Positions 1 to 9,901 of a stretch of DNA of 64,000 nucleotides are shown here, piece after piece (positions within the stretch are counted from its first letter, which is position 1; the number at the start of each line of letters is the position of its first letter). A program made the position numbers and the translations under genes. Origin of the DNA: Leptodactylus fallax (lineage: Eukaryota > Chordata > Amphibia > Anura > Leptodactylidae); NCBI GenBank assembly GCA_947044405.1, contig CAMRHE010000645.1:434001-498000 (forward strand), in the 5' to 3' direction. Below the pieces are notes generated by a model. That model worked only from the letters and a program-made list of their open reading frames with translations, did not search any database and was not told the DNA's origin.

Positions 1-445
1 TTCTCCACAACAGTATCACGGACCTGCCTGGTGTGTTCCTTGGTCTTCATGATGCTCTCTGCGCTTTAAACAGAACCCTGAGACTATCACAGAGCAGGTG
101 CATTTATACGGAGACTTGATTACATACAGGTGGATTATATTTCTTATCATCAGTCATTTAGGACAACATTGGATCATTCAGAGATCCTCACTGAACTTCT
201 GGAGTGAGTTTGCTGCACTGAAAGTAAAGGGGCCGAATAATATTGCACGCCCCACTTTTCAGTTTTTTATTTTTTACAAAAGTTTAAAATAACCAATAAA
301 TTTCGTTCCACTTCACAATTGAAGTGTCCCACTTGTTGTTGATTCTTCACCAAAAAATTTAAATTTTATATCCTTATGTTTGAAGCCTGAAATGTGGCAA
401 AAGGTTGAAAAGTTCAAGGGGGTCGAATACTTTCGCAAGGCACTG
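1..445 (-). mobile_element. Tc1 element, family I, copy 1 (cut by window edge)
   Basis: This is the right-hand end of a Tc1/mariner transposon closely matching the copies at 15,002-16,630 and 45,155-46,769. The terminal inverted repeat ends at 445 (reverse complement begins CAGTGCCTTGCGAAAG) and is followed by the TA target. Bases 1-50 on the minus strand encode only the first 16-17 transposase codons (start MKTKEH, ATG at 50-48). The rest of the gene lies outside the window, so whether this copy is intact cannot be judged. Confidence 0.93.
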
Positions 446-451
446 TATATA

Positions 452-1039
452 CAGTACAGACCAAAAGTTTGGACACACCTTCTCATTCCAAGAGTTTTCT
501 GTATTTTCATGACTATAAAAATTGTAGATTCACACGGAAGGCATCAAAACTATGAATTAACACGTGGAATTATATACTTAACAAAAAAGCGTGAAACAAC
601 TGAAAATATGTCTTATATTCTAGGTTCTTCAAAGTAGCCACCTTTTGCTTTGATTACTGCTTTGCACACTCTTGGCATTCTCTTGATGAGCTTCAAGAGG
701 TAGTCACCTGAAATGGTCTTCCAACAGTCTTGAAGGAGTTCCCAGAGATGCTTAGCACTTGTTGGCCCTTTTGCCTTCACTCTGCGGTCCAGCTCACCCC
801 AAACCATCTCGATTGGGTTCAGGTCTGGTGACTGTGAAGGCCAGGTCATCTGGCGTAGCACCCCATCACTCTCCTTCTTGGTCAAATAGCCCTTACACAG
901 TCTGGAGGTGTGTTTGGGGTCATTGTCCTGTTGAAAAATAAATGATGGTCCAACTAAACGCAAACCGGATGGAATAGCATGATGCTGCACGCTGCTGTGG
1001 TAACCATGCTGGTTCAGTATTCCTTCAATTTTGAATAAA
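452..1039 (-). mobile_element. Tc1-type element, DD38E family, 3' half only
   Basis: A different Tc1 family starts at a TA (450-451) with a terminal repeat beginning CAGTACAGACCAAAAG, six bases from the end of the neighbouring Tc1. Only the 3' half remains: recognisable sequence stops near 1,039, where the reading frame runs into unrelated AT-rich DNA. No second inverted repeat is present, so this copy cannot move by itself. Confidence 0.85.
613..1038 (-). pseudogene. C-terminal fragment of DD38E Tc1 transposase
   Basis: The minus strand encodes about 140 residues of the C-terminal half of a Tc1-type DDE transposase, which would cut and join transposon ends at TA sites. Visible motifs are QQDNDPKH, with the second catalytic Asp, and SPDLNPIE, with the Glu. 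There are 38 residues between that Asp and the Glu, against 34 in the other Tc1 families of this window. I recall DD38E spacing as the mark of the 'Intruder' lineage, a sister of classical DD34E Tc1; the family name is inference. The helix-turn-helix domains and first catalytic Asp are missing because the element is cut at about 1,039. The surviving frame is open to its stop codon. Confidence 0.85.
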
Positions 1040-1149
1040 TTCACCTTTTATTGAGAAACTATTTTGGAGTGTTGCCTTTTCTCTTTGGATACTTCCTAGG
1101 ATAGTGACCCAAACTACATTATAAGCACAGAAGTTACAATTTTGGGTTG

Positions 1150-1445
1150 TAACCCCTTAATGACATCTGCTGTAATAGTACGGCAGATGTCGGGTATTTA
1201 AATATTTTTTATAATATTTGTGAATTCAGCGCACTTCGGCTTTCCCCATTATGTGCCGCAGGGCTGGAGATATCAGTGCCATTAGTTTCGGCACTGATCT
1301 CTGCCCACTGTCAGAAGGGCGTTCCTGACAGTCTAGCTGGGCGATGAGGAATGCCCCGCCTGACAGTACTTGTCCATAGACTTGTACTGTCAGAGGGGGC
1401 GTTCCTTACCACCAAAGTAAGCCATCTCCTGCCTAAATGTGGAGG
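1150..1445. repeat. Dispersed repeat with internal short palindromes
   Basis: A repeat starts at an AACCCCTTAATGACATCTGC-type motif, followed by its near complement (GCAGATGTCGGGTATTTAAAT). The same motif and following bases recur at 4,008-4,320. Further inside are paired inverted words around CTGACAGT. There is no open reading frame of note. It looks like a non-autonomous DNA element; the superfamily is not determined. Confidence 0.5.
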
Positions 1446-1804
1446 AATTGTTCCCAGCATTGCTGCATCAGACTGTGTGATTTCTCTTCAAAAGTATTAA
1501 AAACAACAACAGCAAAGTGTGCAAAAATACAGCTGAAAAGATGAAGCAGGTACTGACTGTGAAAGAAAAGCTGTATGTGCTGTCAAGAATCTAGAAGCAT
1601 ATAAAACCTATAATAAGTATATAGTATCTATATCATAATATAGCTTTCTGTCTTTGGGCATGAAGAATCTGTTATATTTATGCAGCTTGGCTCCCTCCAT
1701 CTGTAAATACTATAGCCTCTCTACAATGGTGAATAACAAAATAGCATCACCTTTGAGATCAGACTAGTGCTGTATATATGCTCTTTTGGTGCCTGATATG
1801 CTAT
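1446..1804. other. No recognised feature
   Basis: AT-rich DNA with no convincing coding, tandem or inverted-repeat structure that I could identify. Confidence 0.4.
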
Positions 1805-2296
1805 TTAAAGGGGTTTTCCGGGCAAAAAATCTTTAGCAGTGTTTTGAGTGATTTCTGGGTTTCTCTAAGAGCTCCTGGCATCTTCTGCATTTGTTTACAT
1901 GGTGTAGCTTCCTGCTGTGTAGCTTCCTGTGTACCTTCCACACTACCTCCCTGTCACTGCCCCCTCCTCTCTTACTCCATTACACCCCCTCCCTATCTCC
2001 CTAGCTATCCTGACCACTACTAGCCCTTCCCAACTAACTAAATCAGCCCAACTCCCCACCCTATCATACATACCTGTCTTCCTCTCTGGGAGACAGATCC
2101 TCCTTTTCTTTCACTGAGCGCAGGCTGGAGACGCCTCTCTTCCTCTCTGCAAACGCGTACACAGACCTGAAGTACATCATGACTGCCCCAGGCATAAGGG
2201 TAATTTTTTTTTAATACAAGTATATTAGAAGTTAGGTGCAGGAAGGGGGTTTAGTTTAGGGGTTAATTTTTATTTAATCCCAGACAACCCCTTTAA
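1805..2296. mobile_element. T2-type MITE (TTAA), copy 1
   Basis: A 492-bp non-coding element is bounded by inverted ends: TTAAAGGGGTTTTCCGGG on the left, and on the right a complement beginning TTAAAGGGGTTGTCTGGG. The ends fit the TTAAAGGRR termini described for amphibian T2 MITEs, which insert at TTAA. A longer relative lies at 34,081-34,797 with the same termini and similar CT-rich interior (the stretch after TTTGTTTACATGG). Confidence 0.75.
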
Positions 2297-2305
2297 GCTC
2301 TGTAA

Positions 2306-2423
2306 TGTCATAAGGGCAGAGTCAGGCAGAAGGGTGTGATTCAGAGCTCAAATCAGAGGCAGCCAGTGTCAGAGCTCAGAATCACACCACTTTCATGCTC
2401 CTGCCTGACACTGCCCTTGTGAC
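2306..2423. repeat. Foldback with about 45-bp arms
   Basis: The segment starting GTCATAAGGGCAG and the segment ending CTGCCCTTGTGAC are imperfect inverted copies of each other, with paired GGTGTGATTC / GAATCACACC blocks inside. It sits directly against the right end of the T2-type MITE. Confidence 0.6.
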
Positions 2424-3201
2424 AGTTCAGAGCCTAAATAGCAGATCAGAGGCCAAAACTAACAGCATAGATTGCTGAGGAAAAGTTCCAGCTGTTCCAG
2501 AATCAGTGGAGCAGCGCCTATTAATTGATGTAAGAAGCTGGGCTTCCTGGAGGTGGGGAAAGGTTCTTTTTAATTACAGCCTTTTTGAGACTTCTGCTTT
2601 TAATGTCTGTTATTATGTTGATAACTAAATGGTTGATAAATTGCATGCTCCTTTTACATGGTGCCAAGATCTCACATCGTCTTCTAAATAAATGGTATAA
2701 TCTGCTGCCAGATATATATTTTTTTTGATAGTTGAGCAGAAATGTTATTTACGCATCATGCAAAATGTTGTTAGAAAACCAGTACGCATAAAAAAGCATA
2801 CAGCAAGTTAAATACAGCGTAGAAGCAGTAACAAAAGCTAAAAAATAAGCTAAATGGTATGGCTTAGAATACTAAGATGATGAAGATGGCAGCTTTTAAA
2901 GTTTCTTCTCTTCTATTACAGTATACCTCCAATGACATTCGCTCAAAAATCATTTTTCCACAGCTTAATAGAGCCTTTCCTTACAATTCCATTAACTGCT
3001 TCCTAGCCCAAGATACAGCTGTTATACTTGTATGAGCACTATATGCAAAATCTTCTCCTGCTCCTTCACCAAGTGGACGGGCACTTCTTGTGTGTGACAT
3101 CTTCTAATCCCAGAACTGTGCCCTTAGTTCCCAGACTGCTCAGCTGCCCTCTCATGCACCAGCACATATATATTCTCCCAGCTCCTTTGTTTCCCTACAA
3201 G
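2424..3201. other. No recognised feature
   Basis: No coding segment or repeat structure was recognised. The stretch is AT-rich with scattered homopolymer runs and could be single-copy or very old repeat DNA. Confidence 0.35.
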
Positions 3202-3260
3202 AATGGCAGAATTACTGGGAATATGCATATTATATGTATATGCCCAGTAATACTGCCATT
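3202..3260. repeat. 59-bp near-perfect hairpin
   Basis: AATGGCAGAATTACTGGG on the left pairs with CCCAGTAATACTGCCATT on the right, with one mismatch in the outer 18 pairs. The pairing continues inward through an ATATGCATAT-rich centre. It may be a small palindromic MITE end pair or a hairpin-forming locus. Confidence 0.7.
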
Positions 3261-3339
3261 TACAGTATATACTTACCCGTTTTGGACTTATTTGCTCTGA
3301 TATCACAAGGTTCGCCCAACAAACACTTTCAGTGCCGTG

Positions 3340-3648
3340 GACCTACTTACGGATCCCTACTCGTGTCTACGGCCACCTTCGCTTCTACCGTCAGCCGCCA
3401 TGATGAATAGTGGCAGCAATGTCCTGATGCTGTTCAGCATCATCAATGTGATATGGGACTCACAGGACCACTTGGAGGGCTGAAAGGGAACCGATAAGTA
3501 AATAGTGGCCCTTACCTGCTGGAGTAATCCAGCAGGTAACAGCCTATTAAAAAAAAAAAAAAAAAATATCTTGGGGCCGACCATGCCCCCTAAGGTCGCA
3601 GGCACCGTAACAGTCGTTACAGGTGCTATGGCTGTAGTTTTGCCACTG
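3340..3648 (-). mobile_element. hAT-like fragment with palindrome cassette
   Basis: Read on the minus strand, this starts at 3,648 with a CAGTGGCAAAACTACAG-type hAT end. It then holds the short palindrome TTACCTGCTGGA...TCCAGCAGGTAA (about 3,514-3,540), seen also at 16,636, 30,512 and 41,150, next to a CGCTTC-rich motif found in the same elements. The other terminus was not found, so this is probably a truncated member of the hAT-type group. Confidence 0.45.
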
Positions 3649-4007
3649 CATCAGTATGAAAAAGTTTTTGAACTTTACAGGTACACTTTAAGTTTTACTA
3701 GGCTGCTTAAAGAGGAACTTTCACCAGCTCCACCAATTTGATCTCTTTCCATCCTTTAATAGCTGAACCTCCACTCAAATTCACGCCCTTGCCTGCTCCT
3801 GCTCCACAATCACACCCCCTTGCCACCCACTTGACAGTAGCAAGACCAGTGAGTTAGCATATCAGGCACCAAAGCTAACTACAGTGGCGGCTAGAGAAAA
3901 AAAAAAATCAATTTCACATGGGTTTCAGCATCAAATCTGAACTGAAATCTCTATAAAATACTCTAAAGTGCTATTACACCCTAAAAAACAATAAAAATTG
4001 ATCTTTA

Positions 4008-4320
4008 ACCCTTTCCTGACAACCACCCTATTAGTAAAACAGATGTCGGGTATTTAAATATAATGGCCGCTCGGAATGTATAATACAGCAGACCCAATGG
4101 CAGTGCCCGCAATCAGTGCCTGCACTGATGGCAGATATTAACCCCCTTGGCACATCAGTCAATGCTGATGGAGGCACCATGAATGGAAAAATAAAAAATG
4201 TTCATTTATTGACTATTGTCGTGCTGCAAAAATATTTATTGGTGGCACAGTTGGGAAGGGGTGGAGTCAACCACAAAGGGGATGTGGTTTGGATAAAATT
4301 ACCTCTTCCCCTCAAAAGTG
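4008..4320. repeat. Second copy of the 1,150-type repeat
   Basis: It shares AACCC...CTGACA and CAGATGTCGGGTATTTAAAT with the repeat at 1,150-1,445, then diverges into sequence with paired AATGCTGATGG/CACTGATGGC words. Boundaries are approximate. Confidence 0.45.
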
Positions 4321-4536
4321 GGAAGGGCTAAAGTGTCCCAGTATTTTCTCACCATCTATGGTGGCACAATTGAATGCCACTCAATGACATTTACACAAGG
4401 CATTGCCAGGTCCTTGTGTTTAATTGGGTGGACGGTACTCCCCAAGAGTCATGTGCTCAGTTGGAAAATACAGGGCACACTATGCTGTACCAGAACCAGG
4501 ATGCTGTATACATATAGCAGAATAGCTTGACCTCTA

Positions 4537-4567
<31 letters not shown>
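4537..4567. repeat. (ATA)n microsatellite
   Basis: About ten uninterrupted AAT/ATA triplets, directly upstream of a minisatellite whose unit also contains GGATAATACC. Confidence 0.95.
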
Positions 4568-4579
4568 TGTATGGTGAAT

Positions 4580-4895
4580 AAATCATACCACCATACATTG
4601 AGTAAATACAATGTATCACCATACATTTACTACATAATACCACCATGCCAGAAGTATATGATAAGACCATACTGTAACTGGATAACAACCCTATACTGTG
4701 ACTAAATAACTACTGTACTGTGAATAGATAATACAAATAATACAGTCACTGGATAATACCACCATACTGTGACTGGAAATTATCCCCATAACGTGACTGG
4801 ATAAAACCACTATACCAGGATTGGATAATACTCCCATTCCATGACTGGATAATACCACAACACTGAGACTGAATAATATCACCATAGTGTGATAA
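4580..4895. repeat. Minisatellite, unit about 32 bp
   Basis: Degenerate tandem units are built on ACTGTGACTGGATAATACCA with variable spacers. Roughly ten units can be followed before the array ends at a GGCCGGTTCACATC motif. Apparent reading frames across it are by-products of the repeat. Confidence 0.75.
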
Positions 4896-5139
4896 GGCCG
4901 GTTCACATCTGTGTTCGGGTTTCCGTTAGCGGGGTTCAGACCCTAAGAGTATAATTGGTGGATGCCATGACACCTCGGGGCACATGACATCACCCAGGAG
5001 GCCAGAAGATGCTAGAAATGGACCCAGGGAAAGCACTGGATGCTGCAAGATGGTCCAGAAGTGGGGAGGGAAGGTGAGTGTTTTCCCAACCTTTTTAGAC
5101 TCGGCACCCCTGTAAAAAAAACATTTCCTCAGGGCACCG

Positions 5140-5399
5140 CTACCGAATAATTTTTACCAAAAGACAAAAAAACTACAATGTTGATGTGCTTTTTTTAAGC
5201 ACTGTTTTTGAAATTACAGCTGGAACATAAATTTGTTTCACTTCTAAATTTAGAAAACCTCACCAAAAACCACATCAAAACTGCATGCATTTTTCCGTTG
5301 CATTTTTGATGCAATTGTAGCTGCATCACAACTGCACCATGTGAATGCACCCTCAAAGCTACACCATCCTATACTTTCAACCAGCACATACAAAAATTC
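5140..5399 (-). repeat. Flank module shared with the right end of the window
   Basis: Stretches such as ATTACAGCTGGAAC, TTTTGATGCAATTG, ACACCATCCTATACTTTC and CAGCACATACAAAAATTCA also occur, in reverse complement, at 63,836-64,000. There they again sit next to a related minisatellite, so the two loci are copies of one composite repeat in opposite orientation. Confidence 0.7.
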
Positions 5400-5850
5400 A
5401 CCTTTTACCATCGCCAAGCTCCCTTAGTGGCCCCAATTAGTATCATGCTCCCCAGTGGTTCACCACACAGTACATGCTCCCTAGTGGTCCTCAGACACAT
5501 AAGAATGCTTCCCAGTGGCCCCAGAACACCAAATAGTGTCCCCCAGACAAATAATAATGCTCCCCACTGGCCCCAAGACAAGTAGTAATACCCCCGAGAG
5601 GCCCTCAGGCAAGTAGTAATGTTCTCCAGTAGCCCCTAGGCAAGTAATAATGTCCCCTGTGACCCTTAGACAAGTAATAATGTCCCCTGTGGCCCCCAGG
5701 CAAGTAATAATTTTCTTCATTGGCCCCCAGTCAAGCAATAATATCCCCCTGTGGCCCCAGGCAAGCAATAATGTCCCCCAGTGACCCCGAGACAAGTAAT
5801 AATGTCCCCCAGATAACTAAAAATGTCCTCCAGTGGCCCTACACTGTAGT
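5400..5850 (-). repeat. Minisatellite, unit about 40-48 bp
   Basis: Tandem units follow the pattern AAGTAATAATGTCCCCCAGT then GGCCCC and a short spacer. The complement has the core GGGGCCACTGGGGGACATTATTA, matching the array at 62,925-63,835 and related to the arrays inside the hAT-type elements. Peptides such as repeated GDIITCLG that can be read across it are translations of the repeat and not evidence of a gene. Confidence 0.85.
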
Positions 5851-6146
5851 TGTGAAATAGAAATAAAAAACACCACTTATCCATCCTTGTTCCCCGAAGC
5901 TCTGAGGTCTTCCTGCTTCTTATCTGCAGAGCGATGCAGCAAGTCTTCAACAGGAATCACTAGCTGATGCCTGAGTAATGGAGCAAGAAGCTAAAGCCTT
6001 TTTGCTGCTCCGCTCTATTCAACTACATTGGTATCCTTAAGGATGCTGATGTAGTTAAAAGGGGACGTGCGGCCATTTCTCCATCGGATTGGGAATCGCT
6101 GGTATAACTGTTTGTTATTTTTTACACCTCCCCTGGGCCTCCCCCT

Positions 6147-6182
6147 ATTATACTCTGGAGTATGAAGAGACCCCAGAGCTCT
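6147..6182. repeat. Decayed copy of the GGGGTCT hairpin
   Basis: ATTATACTCTGGAGTATGAAG followed by AGACCCCAGAGC is a degenerate version of the hairpin found in the hAT-type elements at 16,809, 30,692, 41,325 and 44,347. This suggests that the neighbouring minisatellite came with such an element. Confidence 0.5.
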
Positions 6183-6289
6183 TTTATTTTTCCGCTCTCA
6201 GAGCCATGTGAGGTCTTAATGTTTGCAGGACAAATTTTTGTTCATGAAGCTACCATTAGTTATTCTGTACAATGTACTGGGAAGCTGGA

Positions 6290-6975
6290 AAAAAATTCAG
6301 AATGGGGTTGATTTGAAGAAAAAGTGAATTTGTGCGACTTTCTTTCATTTTTACGGCGTTCACTATGCAGCCAAAATGACATGTCACCTGTATTCTATGT
6401 TTTGGTACGATTCTGGGGATACCAAATTTATATGGTTTTATTTACATTTTAACCCCTTAACAAAAATCCAAAACTGTGCAAAAATTTTTTTTTTCTAAAA
6501 GTCGCCATATTCTGACACCTGTAACTTTTTATACTTCCATGTACTGGGATGCATAGGGCGTCTTTTTTTGGGGGGGACCAGGTGTACTTTTTAGTTATAC
6601 CATTTTGGGGAATTGCTATTGCTTTGATCACTTTTTATTCAATTTTTTTATCAGAGGCAAAACAGTGATAAAATGGCGGTTTGGCATTTTTGATTTTTTT
6701 TTCCTGCTATGGCGTTTACCGTACGGAAAAAATATTTTTATAGATTTGTAGACCGGGCGTTTTCGGACACAGGGATACCTAATGTGTATGTGTTTCACAG
6801 TATTTAAATACTTTTATATGTGTTCTAGGGAAAGGGGGGTGATTTGAACTTTTAATATTTTTTTATTTTTTATATATTTTTTTTTTTACTTTTTTTTTTA
6901 AAAATTTTTTGCATTTATTAGACCCCCCCTAGAAGTCTTGAACCCCAGGGGGTATGATCACTAATGCAATGCATT
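6290..6975 (+). repeat. Old AT-rich dispersed repeat (same family as 56.1-56.7 kb)
   Basis: Blocks such as GCGTTCAC near a GATACCAAAT...TATGGTTTTATTT block, and TTTGATCACTTTTTAT, recur in similar order at about 56,100-56,640. There is no coding sequence. A solo LTR interrupts it at 6,976; the interrupted GCAATGCATT-rich tail resumes at 7,638 and runs to about 7,690. Confidence 0.6.
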
Positions 6976-7637
6976 TGTAACGTCTCTGCCGTTTCGGGTC
7001 TCGGCGCTGCCCTCCGCTCGCACGCTGTGGCGAGGGAGGCGTGTTCAGTTTGGTTCTTTATGTAAGTTTCTTGCTGCTCAGTCTGAACATGGTCCTAGTC
7101 AGTGTAATGGATTTCCGGCCCCACCCGTGTCTGAACATTTCTCTCTGGACTGCATAGAGTTAATCGCATCCTGGCCTGTGTGATTGACAGCCTGTGTACC
7201 TATCAGATCTGTGGCTGGGCCCAGACTTTCTATATACAGGATGTCATTTCTCAGCAGGTTGCCGGTTATTACACATGTGTTTTGCCTACTCTCTTTCTAT
7301 ACTCCTTGATACTTTGTTACTTGATTCTCTGACCCTTTGGCTTGCCCCTGACTATTCTCTTGGATTTTGACTTTGTACTGCTTTGCTCGTTTGTTACTGA
7401 CCCCTTGGCTTCCTGACCTCTCTTTTGTCGTTTGTTTGTCTTGTCCTGTTCTGTGTGTCACTTACCCAGTATAGGGCTTGTCTTCAGGTTGTCCTTTTAC
7501 CTTTTACCATTTAGGGTAACTGTGGCAATAGGAAGGGACAGTGGCTGGGGTGAGATTAGGGCTCACTTGTCTCTGTCCTTCCTCCCAGACCCCTGCAGTA
7601 GTGTCAGGGTATTGCTTCGTTTGGCAAGACCCTTACA
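6976..7637. mobile_element. Solo LTR, 662 bp
   Basis: The element starts TGTAACGTCTC and ends CCCTTACA, with a perfect 5-bp target duplication GCATT at 6,971-6,975 and 7,638-7,642. TG...CA ends with a 5-bp duplication and no internal region mark a solo LTR left by recombination. The family (Gypsy or endogenous retrovirus) cannot be told from the LTR alone. Confidence 0.85.
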
Positions 7638-7701
7638 GCATTACAATGCTAATGCAATGCAATGCATTGCAAAAAAACACATTTCTATTGCAGGATACAT
7701 A

Positions 7702-7732
7702 CAGGTGCATCTCAATAAATTAGAATATTCTA
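7702..7732 (+). mobile_element. Terminal fragment of a Tc1/mariner-like element
   Basis: TA followed by CAGGTGCATCTCAATAAATT resembles a terminus common in fish and frog genomes. The similarity I recognise stops after about 30 bp and no partner end was found. Confidence 0.35.
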
Positions 7733-8682
7733 TGGAGTCCTTACATATTTAATCATCTCTTACTGTTTTAAAAATTTAAATGCTTTCTTTTTATGATTTA
7801 TTGAACCTGTTACAGTTTTGCTTAACTACAAATATTGTGGTCACTATTACCCAAGTGACCCTCAACCTTCACTTTTGATATAGTCTTTCGAATCTATTGG
7901 TTAAAATTAGCTAAGTAAATCATCACACCATCATACTACCAGAATTGTGACATACAGTACTAAGACTGAATACAGTGATCATTTAGTAGTCACATACTAC
8001 ACATTCTGTCCCTCTCTAACCCCCTTTCCCCCAGAATTTGTCTCTCATACCCCCATTTTAAAATGCACTTAGACAACATGCAAACGAACATTGTAAAAAT
8101 AGTCATGAAATGATCTGTTTTTTACAGCTGCTTTCCATCTCTGTGTCATAAACTTTTCAATAATTTACCGGCAATCCAACCGTTTTAAATTTCTGTTTGT
8201 TGTCCATTTGTCAGCTGTTTTTAACTGTCCATTAAAAAAATGGATGAACTTTTTTGGTCTTTTTGTTTTACTGAACTCACTGATCCACTTTAAAATCTGT
8301 TTTGATGTTTGTTAAAAACGGACCAATTGACAATTATTGAGTAGGTCATGCTATGAAAACTTATCCTATTTTTTGAAGGAAATTATTTATGGTATGTTAA
8401 ATAAATGGATGCATAGTTACACCCATAGACTTTCATTGTTCTGAAAATGACCACATGGTAGCTGTTAAAAAAATTGCCGTCACACTGAAGTTTTTCTCTG
8501 TTGTTAGCAGGAGGTGCTCTGTTGTAAGTCACTTTATGAGCCTCTGTGACTAATTGTCAATTTTGTGTGAAGGCAAATGCAAGCCATGTCACATCACATA
8601 ATATTATAATGGACTACAGATCACAGATTGCAAACACAGTAGTTAAATGTGACAGGCAAGGTGAGATTTTTAAATTACAAAG
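7733..8682. other. No recognised feature
   Basis: AT-rich DNA with no coding segment recognised. A few words around 8,200-8,340 (CCATTAAAAA, GTTAAAAACGGACC) hint at an old repeat, without clear limits. Confidence 0.35.
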
Positions 8683-8684
8683 TA

Positions 8685-9891
8685 CAGGGTGATTCAAAAA
8701 GATTGGTGCAAAATTATATCCAGAGTATTCATAACCTAGATAATATAACAAAAAGACACTTAGTTTTTCCAAGTTTTATCTGTACACTACAGATTTTTAT
8801 TGGTGGCATGGCAGATGTCTAGGTGATACCCCAGTTCTGTCGGAGACACGTGCCAGCATAGCCTCAGTCTCAGGTCATTCAGATCTTGTGGTTGGGGAAC
8901 AAATACACTGAGCTCTTGATGTAGTGCCATAGAAAGAAGTCACAGGGTGTTAGGTCTGGCAATTGTGGAGGCCAGCGCACCATTGCTGAATCGTTGTTTC
9001 ATTCAGGTATCGGCAAAAAGCCACATCGAAATATGGAGGTGCACCTTACTGCTCATGGAAGATCTGCCAAACATTCATTCTTCTATCTGTGGCATAAGCC
9101 ATTCCTTTAGCATGACAAGGTGGGATTGGCCAGTGACAGCATCGTTGGTAAAAAAAGAATGGAACGTTCTGGGCTCATTGCACAGAACACATTTAATATG
9201 AGAGAAGGCCCTCATGTGCTCGATAAAGGCACATGACTTTTCTGAGCCCTAAATTCTAATGTTGTAATGGTTGACCTTGCAACTGAGGTGAAAGGTAGCC
9301 TAACTGCTGAACACCAACCTATCAGCGAATTTGTCCTTGTCCAAATGGCCTTGCAAGTTAATGCACAAGTAATGGCATTTCGACAGGTTTTCTGTCTTTT
9401 TCTACTGAAGAAGATACAATTTGTATGGCTTACAATGCAGAGGTAAGGCTCCTGAATTTCCATACTAGATAGCGTAGTAGACTTTCTTGAACTATGCTCG
9501 TAAACAGCTCGAATCCAGGTCACTGTCTCTTCTGAAATCTTTGGGTGGCTCTATCTTTTCCTGTGACATCAGTACCTGGTGGTTTTGAATTGCTTCCCCG
9601 AACATAAAATACAATTTCTATGCCTAGCACATTTACCAAATTTATTCTGAAGGTTTCACTGTACTGTCATAACAGACCCAGTTCTTGTAAATTCCATCAA
9701 TCAAAAAGCTTTTTTTTTCTTTGATGTCACCATCTTATGTTACACTATGCAAGCACATTTTAAATTTGGCTCTTAACAAATGGAAGCTGTGCTGTGACTG
9801 ATTACTTTGGGCAACTAATCCAATTTTCAGTCACTGGCCATTTACCACTGATGTCACGTTAATTACAGGTCACTGCTTTTGCACCATCCTG
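8685..9891 (-). mobile_element. Mariner/Tc1-superfamily element of an arthropod-like type
   Basis: The 1,207-bp element is flanked by TA on both sides (8,683-8,684 and 9,892-9,893). The ends are CAGGGTGATTCAAAAAG at left and, in complement, CAGGATGGTGCAAAAG at right: imperfect and short compared with the roughly 200-bp ends of the Tc1 families here. The position is precise because both ends abut TA. Confidence 0.8.
8820..9560 (-). pseudogene. Decayed mariner-superfamily transposase
   Basis: Minus-strand translation in changing frames gives fragments of a DDE transposase: a FHLSCKVNHYNIRI-like block around the first catalytic region, then LPDLTPCDFFLWHYIKSSVY near the C-terminus, where a DLTPxDFFLWG motif carries the last acidic residue. 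This motif style is one I associate with transposases common in insects, unlike the SPDLNPIE of the other families in this window. Frameshifts and several stops separate the blocks, so no functional protein is possible. The subfamily assignment is inference from motif shape. Confidence 0.65.
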
Positions 9892-9901
9892 TATATTTTA
9901 A

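Noticed and set aside
7432..7752. 106-codon frame rich in Leu and Phe
   Set aside because: It runs through the right half of a solo LTR with a clean 5-bp duplication and into flanking repeat.
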